34,369 nucleotides of DNA from JAISXK01 sp031549625. GTDB lineage: Bacteria; Bacillota; Clostridia; Christensenellales; CAG-138. The first letter of the stretch is position 1; the number at the start of each line of letters is the position of its first letter. Where the stretch lies: assembly GCA_031549625.1 (NCBI GenBank), contig JAVBPK010000010.1, positions 1-34,369 of the forward strand, read 5' to 3'. Below are positions 8,524 to 18,165 of this stretch, in pieces. The notes beneath the pieces are model-generated. The model saw only the letters and a program-made list of their open reading frames with translations. It made no database searches and was not told the DNA's origin. Both the position numbers and the translations under genes were made by a program.

Positions 8524-8668
8524 ACACTGTTTCTTTGCCTCAAAGCACCCCTCGCCTCATAGTAAGTACAGCGCGTTACACCATTCGTTTGTTGCATGCC
8601 CCTTCTTGGCGGCGGCCATTTTTTGCGCGTAATTTGTGAGCATCCTTAACAGCGCTTACATTCTTTAC

Positions 8669-8697
8669 TTGGAAGATGTTTGCAATTATGCTACAAT
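8669..8697 (+). promoter_or_regulatory. Predicted sigma-A-type promoter of the hybrid kinase gene
   Basis: TTGGAA (8669-8674) and TACAAT (8692-8697) are separated by 17 bases. Transcription would start near 8704, about 50 bases before the start codon at 8755. An AAAAGGA ribosome site lies at 8736-8742. Confidence 0.6.
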
Positions 8698-8754
8698 TTT
8701 AGTAAAACATATATATGTATTTATTTGAACACCTGAAAAGGATGTATTGTTAGT

Positions 8755-11700
8755 ATGAAACAACGTAACACGCCTCGTTCATTGCGATCCTATTTCCTTA
8801 TGATGATTGTGATTGTAATGGCGGCCGTTGCGTTATCCATATTTACCGTTTTTCGCAACAATATGCTCGGCGTGCTTCGAACAGCTGAAACCGAGCACGT
8901 TAGCGAATTGAGCAATACGCTTGAGGGCGCTATCGCCGGACAAATGCAGACCGCTATGGTCGCCGTCCGCGCCTGGGGCAGCTGGGATGAAACGTACCAA
9001 TTTGTTTTAGACCAGAACAGCACCTATATCGCCGAAAATATGGCGAACTACGCCGCTCTCACCGCCTACGACTTCGATTTCGTCTTAATCAAAGATCTGA
9101 ACGGCAATGATATATTCCAAATGGGCTATGACGCGAACAGCAAAAGCGACCTGCCCTTGCCAACTGGCTTTTCCCAGGCAATTACACCCATCGCGGCCGA
9201 TATGCTGCACCGCTATCATACCGATGCCACACGCGACGCATACGGCATCGGCAGTGTCGGCCTGTTTCTTTACGACGACCAATGCTATTTCGTTGTTTCC
9301 ACCCCTGTGCTCGATACAAAAGAAATGCTGGAGCCTGTCGGCTCTTTCACATTCGCGCTTATTTGGAATGAGGCACGCATTCAAAACCTCACGCGGCTTA
9401 CCAATTCGCATTTCTCTGTGTCGCACATTGACCCTGCCGCCTTTCATTCGAACCATGCCGATACATCCATATTTGCGTACACCGGCGATACCATCGTCTA
9501 CACGCGCGATTCTCTGGACATTAGCGGTTTCCCCATCCGCTTTACCATGCAGCACCCCCGCAACCTGTATAAAGCGGGCGCTTCTTTGGTGGCTGCGACC
9601 TCCATCATTCTGTTTGTTTTGATTGCTCTTATATTCGCTTTTCTGTTTGCCATGGTACAGCGCAACTTGCTGCGCCCTATGACCCGTTTGAGCAAGGATG
9701 TAGACGCCATCGACCCAAACAGCATTCTCGACCTTTCCCATTACGCCAAATACGCGGAATTATATTCGCTTGGATCCGCCATAAACGACATGGTCGCGCG
9801 GCTGGATGAAACACAGCGCGCCGCCGAAAGCCGTGGGCAGGCGCTGCAATATTTCAAAAACATTCTAAGCGCAATGGATGCGTATATCTACGCCACCAAT
9901 CCGGAAACAGACGAAATATTGTTCATTAATCAAAAAATGCGAGAGCACTTTGAGCTGAGCGGCGATGTTGTAGGAAAAATCTGCTGGCAAGTATTGCAAT
10001 CCAACCAGCAAGGCCGCTGCGATTTCTGCCCTGTGCGCAAGCTTACCGATATCGATTCTGAACCTGTGATCTGGATGGAACACAACTCCATAACCGGCCG
10101 CGACTACCGCAATATCGACCGGCTGATCGAATGGGGCAACGGCGAGCTCGCGCATTTGCAGCATTCCATCGATATGACAGATATGAACATTGCGGAGCAA
10201 CTGCTGAAAAAGCAACTGGCGCAGCAGGAGCTGATGACCCGTCTTTCGCAAAGCTTTATCGACACGGAGGATCCGGACAGAAGCCTGAGTGACGCGCTGC
10301 GAATCACCGGCGAATTCATGAAAATCAGCCGCATTTTACTCGCCCGCTATAGCGACGGCGCCCTTGTATATGAATACGAATGGATCGATCCTGAGAACCT
10401 TTTGTGTTCCAAAATTGGCACATCGTTGCCTTTGCTTGCATCTGAAGCGCCTATCGTTGAGGCCTTTTTGCAAAAGAAGCTTTTGTATTTTAACTTTGAC
10501 GACGCCGACCGTGAAGCGCTGATTCAACGCTATCTCCTTGATATTTCTACCGGCTTATTGTTTGCCGTATATGCCGGCGACCAGCTTTGGGGCGTATTGG
10601 AATTTGATCAATGCGGCTCGCACCGTCCCTGGGCTGCCAGCGATATCAACCTCGGCAGCCTGCTTGCCAGTGTATTTTCCGGCGTACTGAACCGCCAGAG
10701 CATCGAATCTCAGCTGGCACTGATGTCCGCCATCGTCGAAAGCTCCACGCAGTTTATTTCCTCTATAAACGACGAGTGCCAATATGAATACCTCAACCCT
10801 GCCGTACTGGATATCACAGGTTACTCACGCGAAGAACTTTTAGCCGGCGGCCCGCAACTGATACTCGACAGCGACAGCTTGCGGCGGCTTACAGAAGAAA
10901 TATTGCCCGCTATACGCAAGCGGCAGAAACACAGCTTCGAATTTACCATTCACACGCGCAGCGGAGCGGAGCGCATACTGGCATTTTCCGCATTCTTAAT
11001 CGGGGGGCACCAAAGCAGCAGCGGCGCTATCGCCAAAGATATTACAGAGATGCGCGAGTTGGAAGCGGAGCTCGTGAAAGCAAAAGAACTGGCGGAACAA
11101 AGCAGTTTGGCAAAGAGCGACTTCCTCTCCCGCATGAGCCACGAAATGCGTACCCCCATGAACGCCATCATCGGTATGACCGCCATCGCCCAGAATGCCG
11201 ATGAAACATCCAAAAAAGATTATTGCCTTGAAAAAATCAGCAGCGCCTCGCACCATCTGCTGGGCGTTATCAACGATATTCTCGATATGTCCAAGATTGA
11301 GGCGAACAAATTTGAGCTTTCCTTTGTCGATTTCAACTTTGAGCGCATGCTCATGAATGTTCTTAACGTTATCAATTTCCGCATCGAAGAAAAGCAACAG
11401 CGGCTGTCGCTGCATATCGAACAAGATGTCCCGATCATGATGTTTGGGGACGAACAGCGCCTTGCGCAGGTCATCACCAATCTACTTTCCAACGCGGCCA
11501 AATTTACACCGGAACAAGGGCAAATCTCTTTACGCGTTTGCCTTGTTTCCCGCCAGAAGCGCGCCATTACGCTACAGATTGAGATTGCCGATACCGGCAT
11601 CGGCATATCCGAAGAACAGCAATTGCGCCTGTTCCGTTCCTTTGAACAGGCGGATGGCGGCATAGCTCGCAAATTTGGCGGCACCGGCCTCGGACTGGCT

Positions 11701-12645
11701 ATTTCCAAACGCATTGTCGAATTGATGGGCGGAGAAATCTGGGTTACCAGCACACTGGGCGTCGGCTCTACCTTTGGTTTTACTGTCCGCATGCAGGCCG
11801 GTGAGCTTTTGCCGGATTCCGCACAGCCTTACTCTCTTGCACGCCCCGATGTGCGCCTGCTATTTGTTGATGATTCTGCGGACGCTTTAGAGCATTTCCA
11901 ATATATTGCCGCACGCCTTGGCGCAAAATGCGATGTGGCGGAAAGCGGCTCACTCGCTCTGGAAAAAATCTTTTCCGCTAAACCGCCATTTGACATTGTG
12001 CTGCTCGACTGGCATATGCCCGAATTGGACGGCATCGCACTTGCGCGGGAAATACGCAAAAAGGATGCCGAACGCCCCCTGATCGTGCTGGTTTCCGCTT
12101 CGGAATGGAGCGAGGTGGAAGAAGGAGCGCGCGAGGCGGGCATTGATGCATTCTTGCCCAAACCACTCTTCCCCGCTACCGTCGCCGATTGCATAAACCG
12201 GTATTTTAACGCCGATGGCATTACCCCGCGTAAAAGCGCCTCCCCTGACACCACGGCTCGTATATTTAAAAATCACACCATATTGCTGGCGGAGGATGTG
12301 GAAATCAACCGCGAGATCGTGCTGACCGTGCTCGCCGACACCGGCCTCACCATTGATACCGCCGAAAACGGGCTAATCGCGCTTTCGATGTTTCGAACGC
12401 ATCCGGAACGATACGACCTTATACTCATGGATGTACAGATGCCTGAGATGGACGGGCTGGAGGCTTCGCGCCATATCCGTGCGCTGCCCATACCCCAGGC
12501 AGCTACGGTGCCCATACTCGCCATGACGGCAAACGTATTCCGCGAAGATATCGAACTATGCCTTGCCGCCGGCATGACCGGGCATATCGCCAAACCATTG
12601 GATATCGACATGTTGTTTGATACGCTGCGGACCCACCTTCAATAG
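8755..12645 (+). CDS. Membrane hybrid sensor histidine kinase with two receiver domains
   Basis: This 1296-residue kinase has a transmembrane helix at about 13-32 and an extracellular CHASE4-like sensor (WGSWDETYQFV near residue 75). A second helix lies at about 276-300 and is followed by HAMP. Next come a PAS domain (about 363-480) with Cys410, Cys422 and Cys425, a GAF-like domain (about 490-650) and a second PAS (about 655-770). The HisKA domain has phospho-acceptor His796 in SHEMRTPMNAIIGM. The HATPase domain has GGTGLGLAISKRIVELMGG from residue 975. Two receivers follow, with phospho-acceptors Asp1085 (LLDWHMPELDG) and Asp1226 (LMDVQMPEMDG). There is no Hpt or DNA-binding output, so the phosphate must pass to a partner outside the window. 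The gene has its own promoter and stands alone. The signal is unknown. Confidence 0.93.
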   Translation: MKQRNTPRSLRSYFLMMIVIVMAAVALSIFTVFRNNMLGVLRTAETEHVSELSNTLEGAIAGQMQTAMVAVRAWGSWDETYQFVLDQNSTYIAENMANYAALTAYDFDFVLIKDLNGNDIFQMGYDANSKSDLPLPTGFSQAITPIAADMLHRYHTDATRDAYGIGSVGLFLYDDQCYFVVSTPVLDTKEMLEPVGSFTFALIWNEARIQNLTRLTNSHFSVSHIDPAAFHSNHADTSIFAYTGDTIVYTRDSLDISGFPIRFTMQHPRNLYKAGASLVAATSIILFVLIALIFAFLFAMVQRNLLRPMTRLSKDVDAIDPNSILDLSHYAKYAELYSLGSAINDMVARLDETQRAAESRGQALQYFKNILSAMDAYIYATNPETDEILFINQKMREHFELSGDVVGKICWQVLQSNQQGRCDFCPVRKLTDIDSEPVIWMEHNSITGRDYRNIDRLIEWGNGELAHLQHSIDMTDMNIAEQLLKKQLAQQELMTRLSQSFIDTEDPDRSLSDALRITGEFMKISRILLARYSDGALVYEYEWIDPENLLCSKIGTSLPLLASEAPIVEAFLQKKLLYFNFDDADREALIQRYLLDISTGLLFAVYAGDQLWGVLEFDQCGSHRPWAASDINLGSLLASVFSGVLNRQSIESQLALMSAIVESSTQFISSINDECQYEYLNPAVLDITGYSREELLAGGPQLILDSDSLRRLTEEILPAIRKRQKHSFEFTIHTRSGAERILAFSAFLIGGHQSSSGAIAKDITEMRELEAELVKAKELAEQSSLAKSDFLSRMSHEMRTPMNAIIGMTAIAQNADETSKKDYCLEKISSASHHLLGVINDILDMSKIEANKFELSFVDFNFERMLMNVLNVINFRIEEKQQRLSLHIEQDVPIMMFGDEQRLAQVITNLLSNAAKFTPEQGQISLRVCLVSRQKRAITLQIEIADTGIGISEEQQLRLFRSFEQADGGIARKFGGTGLGLAISKRIVELMGGEIWVTSTLGVGSTFGFTVRMQAGELLPDSAQPYSLARPDVRLLFVDDSADALEHFQYIAARLGAKCDVAESGSLALEKIFSAKPPFDIVLLDWHMPELDGIALAREIRKKDAERPLIVLVSASEWSEVEEGAREAGIDAFLPKPLFPATVADCINRYFNADGITPRKSASPDTTARIFKNHTILLAEDVEINREIVLTVLADTGLTIDTAENGLIALSMFRTHPERYDLILMDVQMPEMDGLEASRHIRALPIPQAATVPILAMTANVFREDIELCLAAGMTGHIAKPLDIDMLFDTLRTHLQ

Positions 12646-12946
12646 CGCTTCGTTTTTCCAACTATACATGCGGAACTTGATTCATGTTTTCGTCTTTCTT
12701 TAGAGAGTCCTCAGCGCCTGCATTCGCTGCCTAATGCACAGCAACCGCTTTGCCCGCCTCATCCTCCCTGGATGCTTTGGGGGCTAATTTTCACCTAAAT
12801 TTGTCATTACTCTTTTTTGTAAATAATCTTTTTTATAGAGTATATAACAAATGCATACACATAAATTGCTTATACTTTGGGTTGTCGAATATTGCAAAAT
12901 GGGCGCGAATATAATAAGATAGACAAAATAAAATTATTGGTGAGAC
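12646..12946. other. Intergenic region before the YwaF-like gene
   Basis: These 301 bases hold no supported gene. The first half is GC-rich without a clear terminator for the kinase gene. The second half is strongly AT-rich and contains a perfect TATAAT at 12910-12915. No well-spaced -35 was found (TTGTCG at 12882 would give a 22-base spacer), so a promoter for the next gene is likely but not resolved. Confidence 0.5.
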
Positions 12947-13729
12947 ATGACATATTCTTTTCACGATCTTTTTTTAACGACTTCCGTGCCGCCTAACGCA
13001 ACATTCAAGACATTTTCGCCGCAGCACTTTCTTTATCTTGGCGTTACTGTATTGCTTATCCTTGTTTTGGCGCACCAAATCAAAAAATGGCAACCGGCAA
13101 AAGCGCTGAAATTTGTGCAAGCCCTTTGCATATTGCTTTGCGCGCTTTATTTCTACCGGTTTTATATGTTTTCACGTTACGATTACAAATATGATTTCCT
13201 CGATAATTTACCGTTTCATCTATGCATTATCAATCAATTCATCATACCGTTTGCTATATTTAAGAAGAACAAACTGCTGCTTAACGTCACATATACCATT
13301 GGTATGCCCGCCGCCGCTATTGCCATGATTACGCCAAGCAGCCTGTACAAGGAATACCATGCTTTCAGCTGGTTTTTGCTGTTCTTTTTCTTTGTACACG
13401 CGCTCATATTGCTCATTCCAATATTAGCCATACGCATTGATATTTTCCGCCCCGATCCCGCGCTGTATAAAAAGGTGGTAATCGCATTCCTTTCCTTTAC
13501 AGCTATTATATTTACGGTAAACAAAATCGTGGGCACCAACTATATGTTTATCAACTATCCGGAAATGGGTACGCCAATGGAATTCTTCGCCAATTTTATG
13601 GGTAATCCCGGCTATTTACTGCCATTGTTTGGGATTTTATTTGGGATTATCGCGCTGATGTACCTGCCTTGGCAAGTGGCCGAAAAACGCCGCCAAAAAG
13701 CGGCCATGCCACTGGAAACCATTGCCTGA
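12947..13729 (+). CDS. YwaF/TIGR02206-family integral membrane protein
   Basis: This 260-residue protein has about seven hydrophobic helices. It resembles the YwaF (TIGR02206) family, whose function is unknown. The family-like stretch LPFHLCIINQFIIPFAIF lies near residue 88, with another conserved run at NYMFINYPE near residue 197. The ATG at 12947 has only a weak upstream site (GGTGA). The stop lies 24 bases before the dehydrogenase gene on the same strand, so the two may be cotranscribed. The protein is very Phe/Leu/Ile-rich and has no signal peptide apart from its first helix. Confidence 0.8.
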   Translation: MTYSFHDLFLTTSVPPNATFKTFSPQHFLYLGVTVLLILVLAHQIKKWQPAKALKFVQALCILLCALYFYRFYMFSRYDYKYDFLDNLPFHLCIINQFIIPFAIFKKNKLLLNVTYTIGMPAAAIAMITPSSLYKEYHAFSWFLLFFFFVHALILLIPILAIRIDIFRPDPALYKKVVIAFLSFTAIIFTVNKIVGTNYMFINYPEMGTPMEFFANFMGNPGYLLPLFGILFGIIALMYLPWQVAEKRRQKAAMPLETIA

Positions 13730-13753
13730 AGAGCTTTTCAAAAAGGGGGGCCT

Positions 13754-14614
13754 ATGCAAAAAATCGGTTTTATCGGCGTGGGCGTCATGGGGCGATCCAT
13801 GGTACGCAATTTGATGAAAAAAGGATACGAAGTGAGCATTTATGCGCGTACCAAACAGAAGGTGGAGGACGTGCTGGCCGATGGCGCCCTTTGGTGCGAC
13901 ACCATTGCCCAATGCACCGGCGGCAAAGACGCCGTGATTACCATCGTGGGCTTTCCGCAGGACGTGGAAGACGTTTATTTTGGGGCCGGCGGTATCCTCG
14001 ATGCTGTTGAACCGGGCACAACGCTCATCGACATGACTACAACAAGCCCGGCATTGGACCAACGTATCTATGACGCTGCTCACGCCAAGGGCGTCTTCAT
14101 GCTTGACGCCCCTGTGACCGGCGGCGATGTAGGCGCAAAAAACGGTACGCTTACCATACTCGTGGGCGGTGACCGGCCCTCGTTTGACGCTTGCCTGCCC
14201 GTACTTTCCGCCATGGGAACCAATGTATTTTATATGGGCGCTTCCGGTTCCGGCCAACAAACGAAGTTAGCCAATCAGGTAGCCATTGCCGGTACCGTAG
14301 CGGGCGTTTGCGAAGCCATCGCCTATGCGGAATCCATTGGGCTTGACCCTGCCCGTACGCTCCATGCAATCAGCGGCGGCGCCGCCGCCAGCGCACAAAT
14401 GAGCTCTAACGGCACACGCATAATGCAGGACGATTTTGCGCCCGGCTTTTTCATCAAGCATTATATTAAAGATATGCTGCTCGCGAAAGAAGAACTTGCT
14501 GCTCGCGGCGTGTCGCTTTCCGTGCTGGATACTGTTTGCGGCATGTATCAACAGCTGCAAGAGCGCGGCCTGGAAAACGACGGCACGCAGGCGCTTATCA
14601 AATACTACCGCTGA
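13754..14614 (+). CDS. 3-hydroxyisobutyrate dehydrogenase-family NAD(P)-dependent reductase
   Basis: This 286-residue cytosolic beta-hydroxyacid dehydrogenase has the typical family length. The N-terminal Rossmann motif is GFIGVGVMGRSMVRNL. The substrate-binding motif DAPVTGGDVGAKNGTL lies near residues 117-132. The catalytic lysine is Lys171 in GSGQQTKLANQ, and an all-helical C-terminal domain follows. The family reduces tartronate semialdehyde or oxidises 3-hydroxyisobutyrate and related acids, and the exact substrate cannot be assigned here. AAAAGGGGGG stands four bases before the ATG. The upstream membrane-protein gene is the only same-strand neighbour, and the CapA-type gene converges 21 bases downstream. 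Confidence 0.88.
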   Translation: MQKIGFIGVGVMGRSMVRNLMKKGYEVSIYARTKQKVEDVLADGALWCDTIAQCTGGKDAVITIVGFPQDVEDVYFGAGGILDAVEPGTTLIDMTTTSPALDQRIYDAAHAKGVFMLDAPVTGGDVGAKNGTLTILVGGDRPSFDACLPVLSAMGTNVFYMGASGSGQQTKLANQVAIAGTVAGVCEAIAYAESIGLDPARTLHAISGGAAASAQMSSNGTRIMQDDFAPGFFIKHYIKDMLLAKEELAARGVSLSVLDTVCGMYQQLQERGLENDGTQALIKYYR

Positions 14615-14635
14615 GGCGCGCCGTGCTTTGGCTGC

Positions 14636-15949
14636 CTATGCCAGCGGCGGAACAGCGTTACAAATGGACAACACATGCTCACGCGCGGCGATCAAGCCGT
14701 TTTTGACCGTTGTCTGCAAATCGGTTTCCGCTGTGTCCGCGCCCGCAAACGCAGGCAAAACCTCGTGCAGCACTCTACCATTCTTTTTAGTTTTAACACA
14801 GTATACAGGCAATATAGCCGCTTCCGAAAGGCGAACCTCTCCTTCCGGCGTTTTTTCTATCGTTAGTTTTAATAACATGCCATAATCACGCGGCGATGGC
14901 GCCATATTGGAAATAAAATTTCCCAGAGAATATGCCACAAGGCCGGTATATGGACCCGTCTCGCGTTGCACCGTTATATATTCCACAGGCTGCACCACAT
15001 GCGGATGCGCGCCGATAATGGCATCCACGCCCCAGCCTAAAATCTTTTTTGCCCATCTTTGTGTATCCGTTGCAGGGCTGGACATAAATTCATTATCCCA
15101 GTGCAAAAACGCCACTATAAACTCCGCGCCTGCCTCACGGCAAGTTTGGATATCCTGACGCATTTCCTGCTCGGCTACACGCCCGACCGCATACGCTCGT
15201 TCGGCCGACGACAGTTTGCCTTGGTTTTTGTTTACACTTGTCGTCCATGCAACCAGGCCGATTTTAATGCCATTCTCTTCTATTATGCGCGCTGTGGCGC
15301 GGTCTTCCGCGGAAGTAAACGCGCCAATCTGCGTGAGGCCTGCGCCGCGCAGCACTTCCACCGTGCGAAACAAGCCCGCCGCGCCCCTGTCCAGGCAATG
15401 ATTGTTCGCAGTGGTCACCACACGCAAGCCGCACGTAAACAGGCTTGTTGCCAGCGCGTCCGGTGCGTTGAATGTTTGGAACATCCGCTCCGGAACCGTG
15501 CCGGCGGCATCCGGCGTAGGCTGCACAGGCATAGGGCCGGAGTATTGCGCGGCCTCGCCCGCAAGCGGCGTCTCCAAATTTGCGCACATGATATCTACCG
15601 ATTCGAAGTATGGCTGCATACGCACAAAACTGGGCGTAAAATCGTACTCGTTCTTTTCGCTGTACCACGCGCCGTTCACTTGGCTTTGCATCACCATGAT
15701 GTCGCCCACCGCGCCCAGCGTAACATATACGCTTTCCGGTTCCGTTGTGGGCGTTGGCGCTGCTGTGGGCGTTGGCACGGCTGTAGGCGCGGGCGTGACC
15801 GTGGGCAATAGCACAGGCGGCGGCGTTGCCGGAACTGGCGACACCATTGCCATTATATCCTTTTCTCCGAGAGGGATGGCCGGGCCAGCGCACGCGCACA
15901 CCAACATACCTACCAGCAGCAGCGGCAAAAGCCGCCATTTTCTTTTCAT
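14636..15949 (-). CDS. CapA/PgsA-type metallophosphatase-fold lipoprotein
   Basis: This 437-residue protein has a signal peptide and a lipobox-like VCAC (Cys20). A Pro/Thr/Val-rich tether (residues about 36-72) follows, and then a CapA domain. The visible metal-site motifs are GAVGDIMV, CANLETPLAG, TTANNHCLDRG, GAHPHVVQPVEYI and YSLGNFISNM. The family is linked to poly-gamma-glutamate capsule synthesis and is widespread in Clostridia with undefined roles. No pgsB or pgsC gene is in the window, so a capsule role is not supported by context. The ribosome site AAGGGGAA lies about seven bases before the ATG. It is 92 bases downstream of the multi-TPM gene and may be its last cotranscribed partner. 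Confidence 0.88.
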   Translation of the reverse strand: MKRKWRLLPLLLVGMLVCACAGPAIPLGEKDIMAMVSPVPATPPPVLLPTVTPAPTAVPTPTAAPTPTTEPESVYVTLGAVGDIMVMQSQVNGAWYSEKNEYDFTPSFVRMQPYFESVDIMCANLETPLAGEAAQYSGPMPVQPTPDAAGTVPERMFQTFNAPDALATSLFTCGLRVVTTANNHCLDRGAAGLFRTVEVLRGAGLTQIGAFTSAEDRATARIIEENGIKIGLVAWTTSVNKNQGKLSSAERAYAVGRVAEQEMRQDIQTCREAGAEFIVAFLHWDNEFMSSPATDTQRWAKKILGWGVDAIIGAHPHVVQPVEYITVQRETGPYTGLVAYSLGNFISNMAPSPRDYGMLLKLTIEKTPEGEVRLSEAAILPVYCVKTKKNGRVLHEVLPAFAGADTAETDLQTTVKNGLIAAREHVLSICNAVPPLA

Positions 15950-16041
15950 CGTGTTTCCCCTTGCATAAACCGCGCCTCTTTATTTATTTTGCTTTGTATC
16001 CGGCGCGAGTAATGAAACGGCTTCCCCTATCGCCGCTATTA

Positions 16042-18165
16042 TTAGAATGAACTTTGCGAGCCGCGGCTGCTCGAGCTACCGCCGGAACTGATCCCGCCGC
16101 CGCCGCCACCGCTCTTTGAGGGCTCGGCACGCCGCGTCGCCGACGTATGCGTATGCAGGAATATGTCTTTGGAATAGTCCAAATAAAAGCTGCCCTGCTT
16201 CATGTAATTGCTTGCCGGTTCCCTGCGGCCTTTTGCGGATATGTTGATGATAATCAATACCAACATACCCAATGCCATCACGATGAAGCCGTAGACGACG
16301 CTTCTTGAGACGTACAGCGGCGCGTCTTCCAGCATAGCCGCCGTGAATATGGCATGCATGTTTTTTGCCACCGGCGCAAGGAACGCCTCGCATGCCGCGT
16401 AGACGTTGCCGCCTGACACTTCTATTTCCGCCGCCGCTGTTGCGTCATACCAATCGTCCCACCGTATTTTCCTGTATGGCTTACTGCCCCAATAATCCGC
16501 AAAGCAGGACCGCGTATTCGCGTCTATTACCAGCAAAACGGTGGTTTCCAGATTTGGATTTTCGATGCGGAACTGTTTCAGATATTCCTGACCCATCCAG
16601 TCTTCTTCCAAATCGCATATGACAAACATGTAGTCCACTTTGTCGCGTTCCCGGTAACTCGCCGCCAGCGTTTCCAGCGCCGTTCGCTCTTCCGCGCTCA
16701 GTGCGCCCGCAAAATCGTGCACCGCAACCGCTCGATCTACCATGGGCACTTCCATGTTTTGTACCAAGCGGGTTTGGTGGATGGTTTGTTCAAGCGTACC
16801 AAAGAAGGCCGTGAGCGCGGCAATGTAATCCCTGTTTTGCACGTCGCTTTCTATTTGGCTGGCAAGATTTCGTTCCTCGTCGGTATCTCTCACCGGCTGC
16901 GCCGCCCCACGGCGGGACAGGCTTATTTCGCCGTACCCCGCGTCTAACAGGAGCATAACCCCATCTTCATACGCAGCGGCCGCTTCCAGAGCCTGCGTAA
17001 ACGAGTAGGATATCCCCCCGCTTTGACCAAGCAGGCCATGCGCCAGCACGACGGCAAAATCCGCTTGCAAAGAATCCGCGCATGCTTTTGCCATGCCCTC
17101 CAGCTGCTCTTGTTCTTCGGCGCTTAGCAGGCCTTCTTCTATATACACGCGCTTTGCAGGATAATCCACCGTGCGCAGCATCTGCTCCAACTGCTCAGAC
17201 TCCACCTGCGCGGCAAGGTATTCGTCGAATACTTCCTGGGACAAAGCGCAAAACATCCGATAGGCGGACGCGTACTCGCCCGCGCGCATGTCGTCCCTTA
17301 TGCCCGCCGTGACAGGAACTGTTCTGTCGTCTGTGCCTACGATGTCCTTGGATACGCCAAAGAAATCCACACGATAGTTGCGAATGCCCATATCTATTGT
17401 GAGCATCACGCTGCTGTCGCTCCCACCCAGACCCAGCTTTTGATTATGATACTCTTCGCTGTAGTATTTTAGATTTTCTTCTGTATTTCCCTCATCCTGG
17501 CAGGTAACCAATATGAAATTTGTGGCATATTCCGCATACAAGCCTTGCGCGAACGCTTCCAGCTCCTCTATTTCCGCTTCCGTCAACAGATTCGCTTCGT
17601 CGTAGATGAAGCGTTCTGCCTGCCTGCCCTCGGGGACAAGCGCGCGCATGCTTAGCGCGCGGCTAGCCGCCTCTTGCGTCGGATCGACCTCATTTGGCGT
17701 AAAAAGCGCATTTACTTCTTCAATAAACGCGTGGGCCGTTTCGTTTGCACCGCTATCCCACAAAACGGATGTCAACCGTTCAGAAATGGCCGCCCAGTCA
17801 TCGAATGTTGGATACCCTTCCGCATCGGCGTAATCCCAATGTATAGAAGCGTACATATCCGCCATGTCCAATACCAGCCATACTCTCGGTTCGCTCACTT
17901 CCTGGCCGGATTCCGCCATTAGGCCCTCTACAAACTCGACTGTATCTTCCGTTTCCTCCGCGCCCTTGATTACCAGGCCAACGTGTATGCCGTAAACTTG
18001 CAGGCTTTGCAGCTCATGGCGCAGTGCCTCGGTTTCTTCCGGCAGGAGCAGCTGCGTTTCGTCATGCATATATACGGAGAGCCCCTCAGCGAATGCCTGC
18101 GGCGCGTGCATGCCTATCAACGCGCATAGGAGCGCTATCGCGCATATCCGTTTTAGCGTACCCAT
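16042..18165 (-). CDS. Secreted membrane-anchored protein with four tandem TPM-like modules
   Basis: This 707-residue protein has a signal peptide (MGTLKRICAIALLCALIG...AFA) and four repeats of about 130-155 residues. Each repeat opens with a TPM-like pattern: VYMHDETQLLLPEETEAL (about 31), RFIYDEANLLTEAEIEEL (about 184), KRVYIEEGLLSAEEQEQL (about 339) and AVHDFAGALSAEERTAL (about 482). Each continues into a hydrophobic strand (VWLVLDM, VMLTIDM, VMLLLDA, VLLVIDA). A transmembrane helix lies at about 620-645, and the tail ends in the Gly/Ser-rich run typical of TPM proteins. Usual TPM proteins have one module. ATG 18165 was chosen over the longer frame because AGGAGGTG precedes it by five bases and it begins the signal peptide. 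It overlaps the zinc-ribbon gene by 13 bases. The biochemical role is unknown. Confidence 0.82.
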   Translation of the reverse strand: MGTLKRICAIALLCALIGMHAPQAFAEGLSVYMHDETQLLLPEETEALRHELQSLQVYGIHVGLVIKGAEETEDTVEFVEGLMAESGQEVSEPRVWLVLDMADMYASIHWDYADAEGYPTFDDWAAISERLTSVLWDSGANETAHAFIEEVNALFTPNEVDPTQEAASRALSMRALVPEGRQAERFIYDEANLLTEAEIEELEAFAQGLYAEYATNFILVTCQDEGNTEENLKYYSEEYHNQKLGLGGSDSSVMLTIDMGIRNYRVDFFGVSKDIVGTDDRTVPVTAGIRDDMRAGEYASAYRMFCALSQEVFDEYLAAQVESEQLEQMLRTVDYPAKRVYIEEGLLSAEEQEQLEGMAKACADSLQADFAVVLAHGLLGQSGGISYSFTQALEAAAAYEDGVMLLLDAGYGEISLSRRGAAQPVRDTDEERNLASQIESDVQNRDYIAALTAFFGTLEQTIHQTRLVQNMEVPMVDRAVAVHDFAGALSAEERTALETLAASYRERDKVDYMFVICDLEEDWMGQEYLKQFRIENPNLETTVLLVIDANTRSCFADYWGSKPYRKIRWDDWYDATAAAEIEVSGGNVYAACEAFLAPVAKNMHAIFTAAMLEDAPLYVSRSVVYGFIVMALGMLVLIIINISAKGRREPASNYMKQGSFYLDYSKDIFLHTHTSATRRAEPSKSGGGGGGISSGGSSSSRGSQSSF

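Larger units (their letters stand above)
8257..8754. other. Gene-free region of about 500 bases
   Basis: No frame here has family resemblance plus a ribosome site. The first part is GC-rich and holds several potential hairpins, including an ATTGCGG/CCGCAAT pair around 8337-8368 and the long inverted repeat at 8472-8523. The last 100 bases turn AT-rich and carry the promoter of the histidine kinase gene. I recognise no riboswitch or known RNA family. Confidence 0.6.

Noticed and set aside
14636..15949. Assigning a poly-gamma-glutamate capsule function to the CapA-type protein.
   Set aside because: No synthase genes are nearby, and CapA-fold lipoproteins occur widely without capsule operons.
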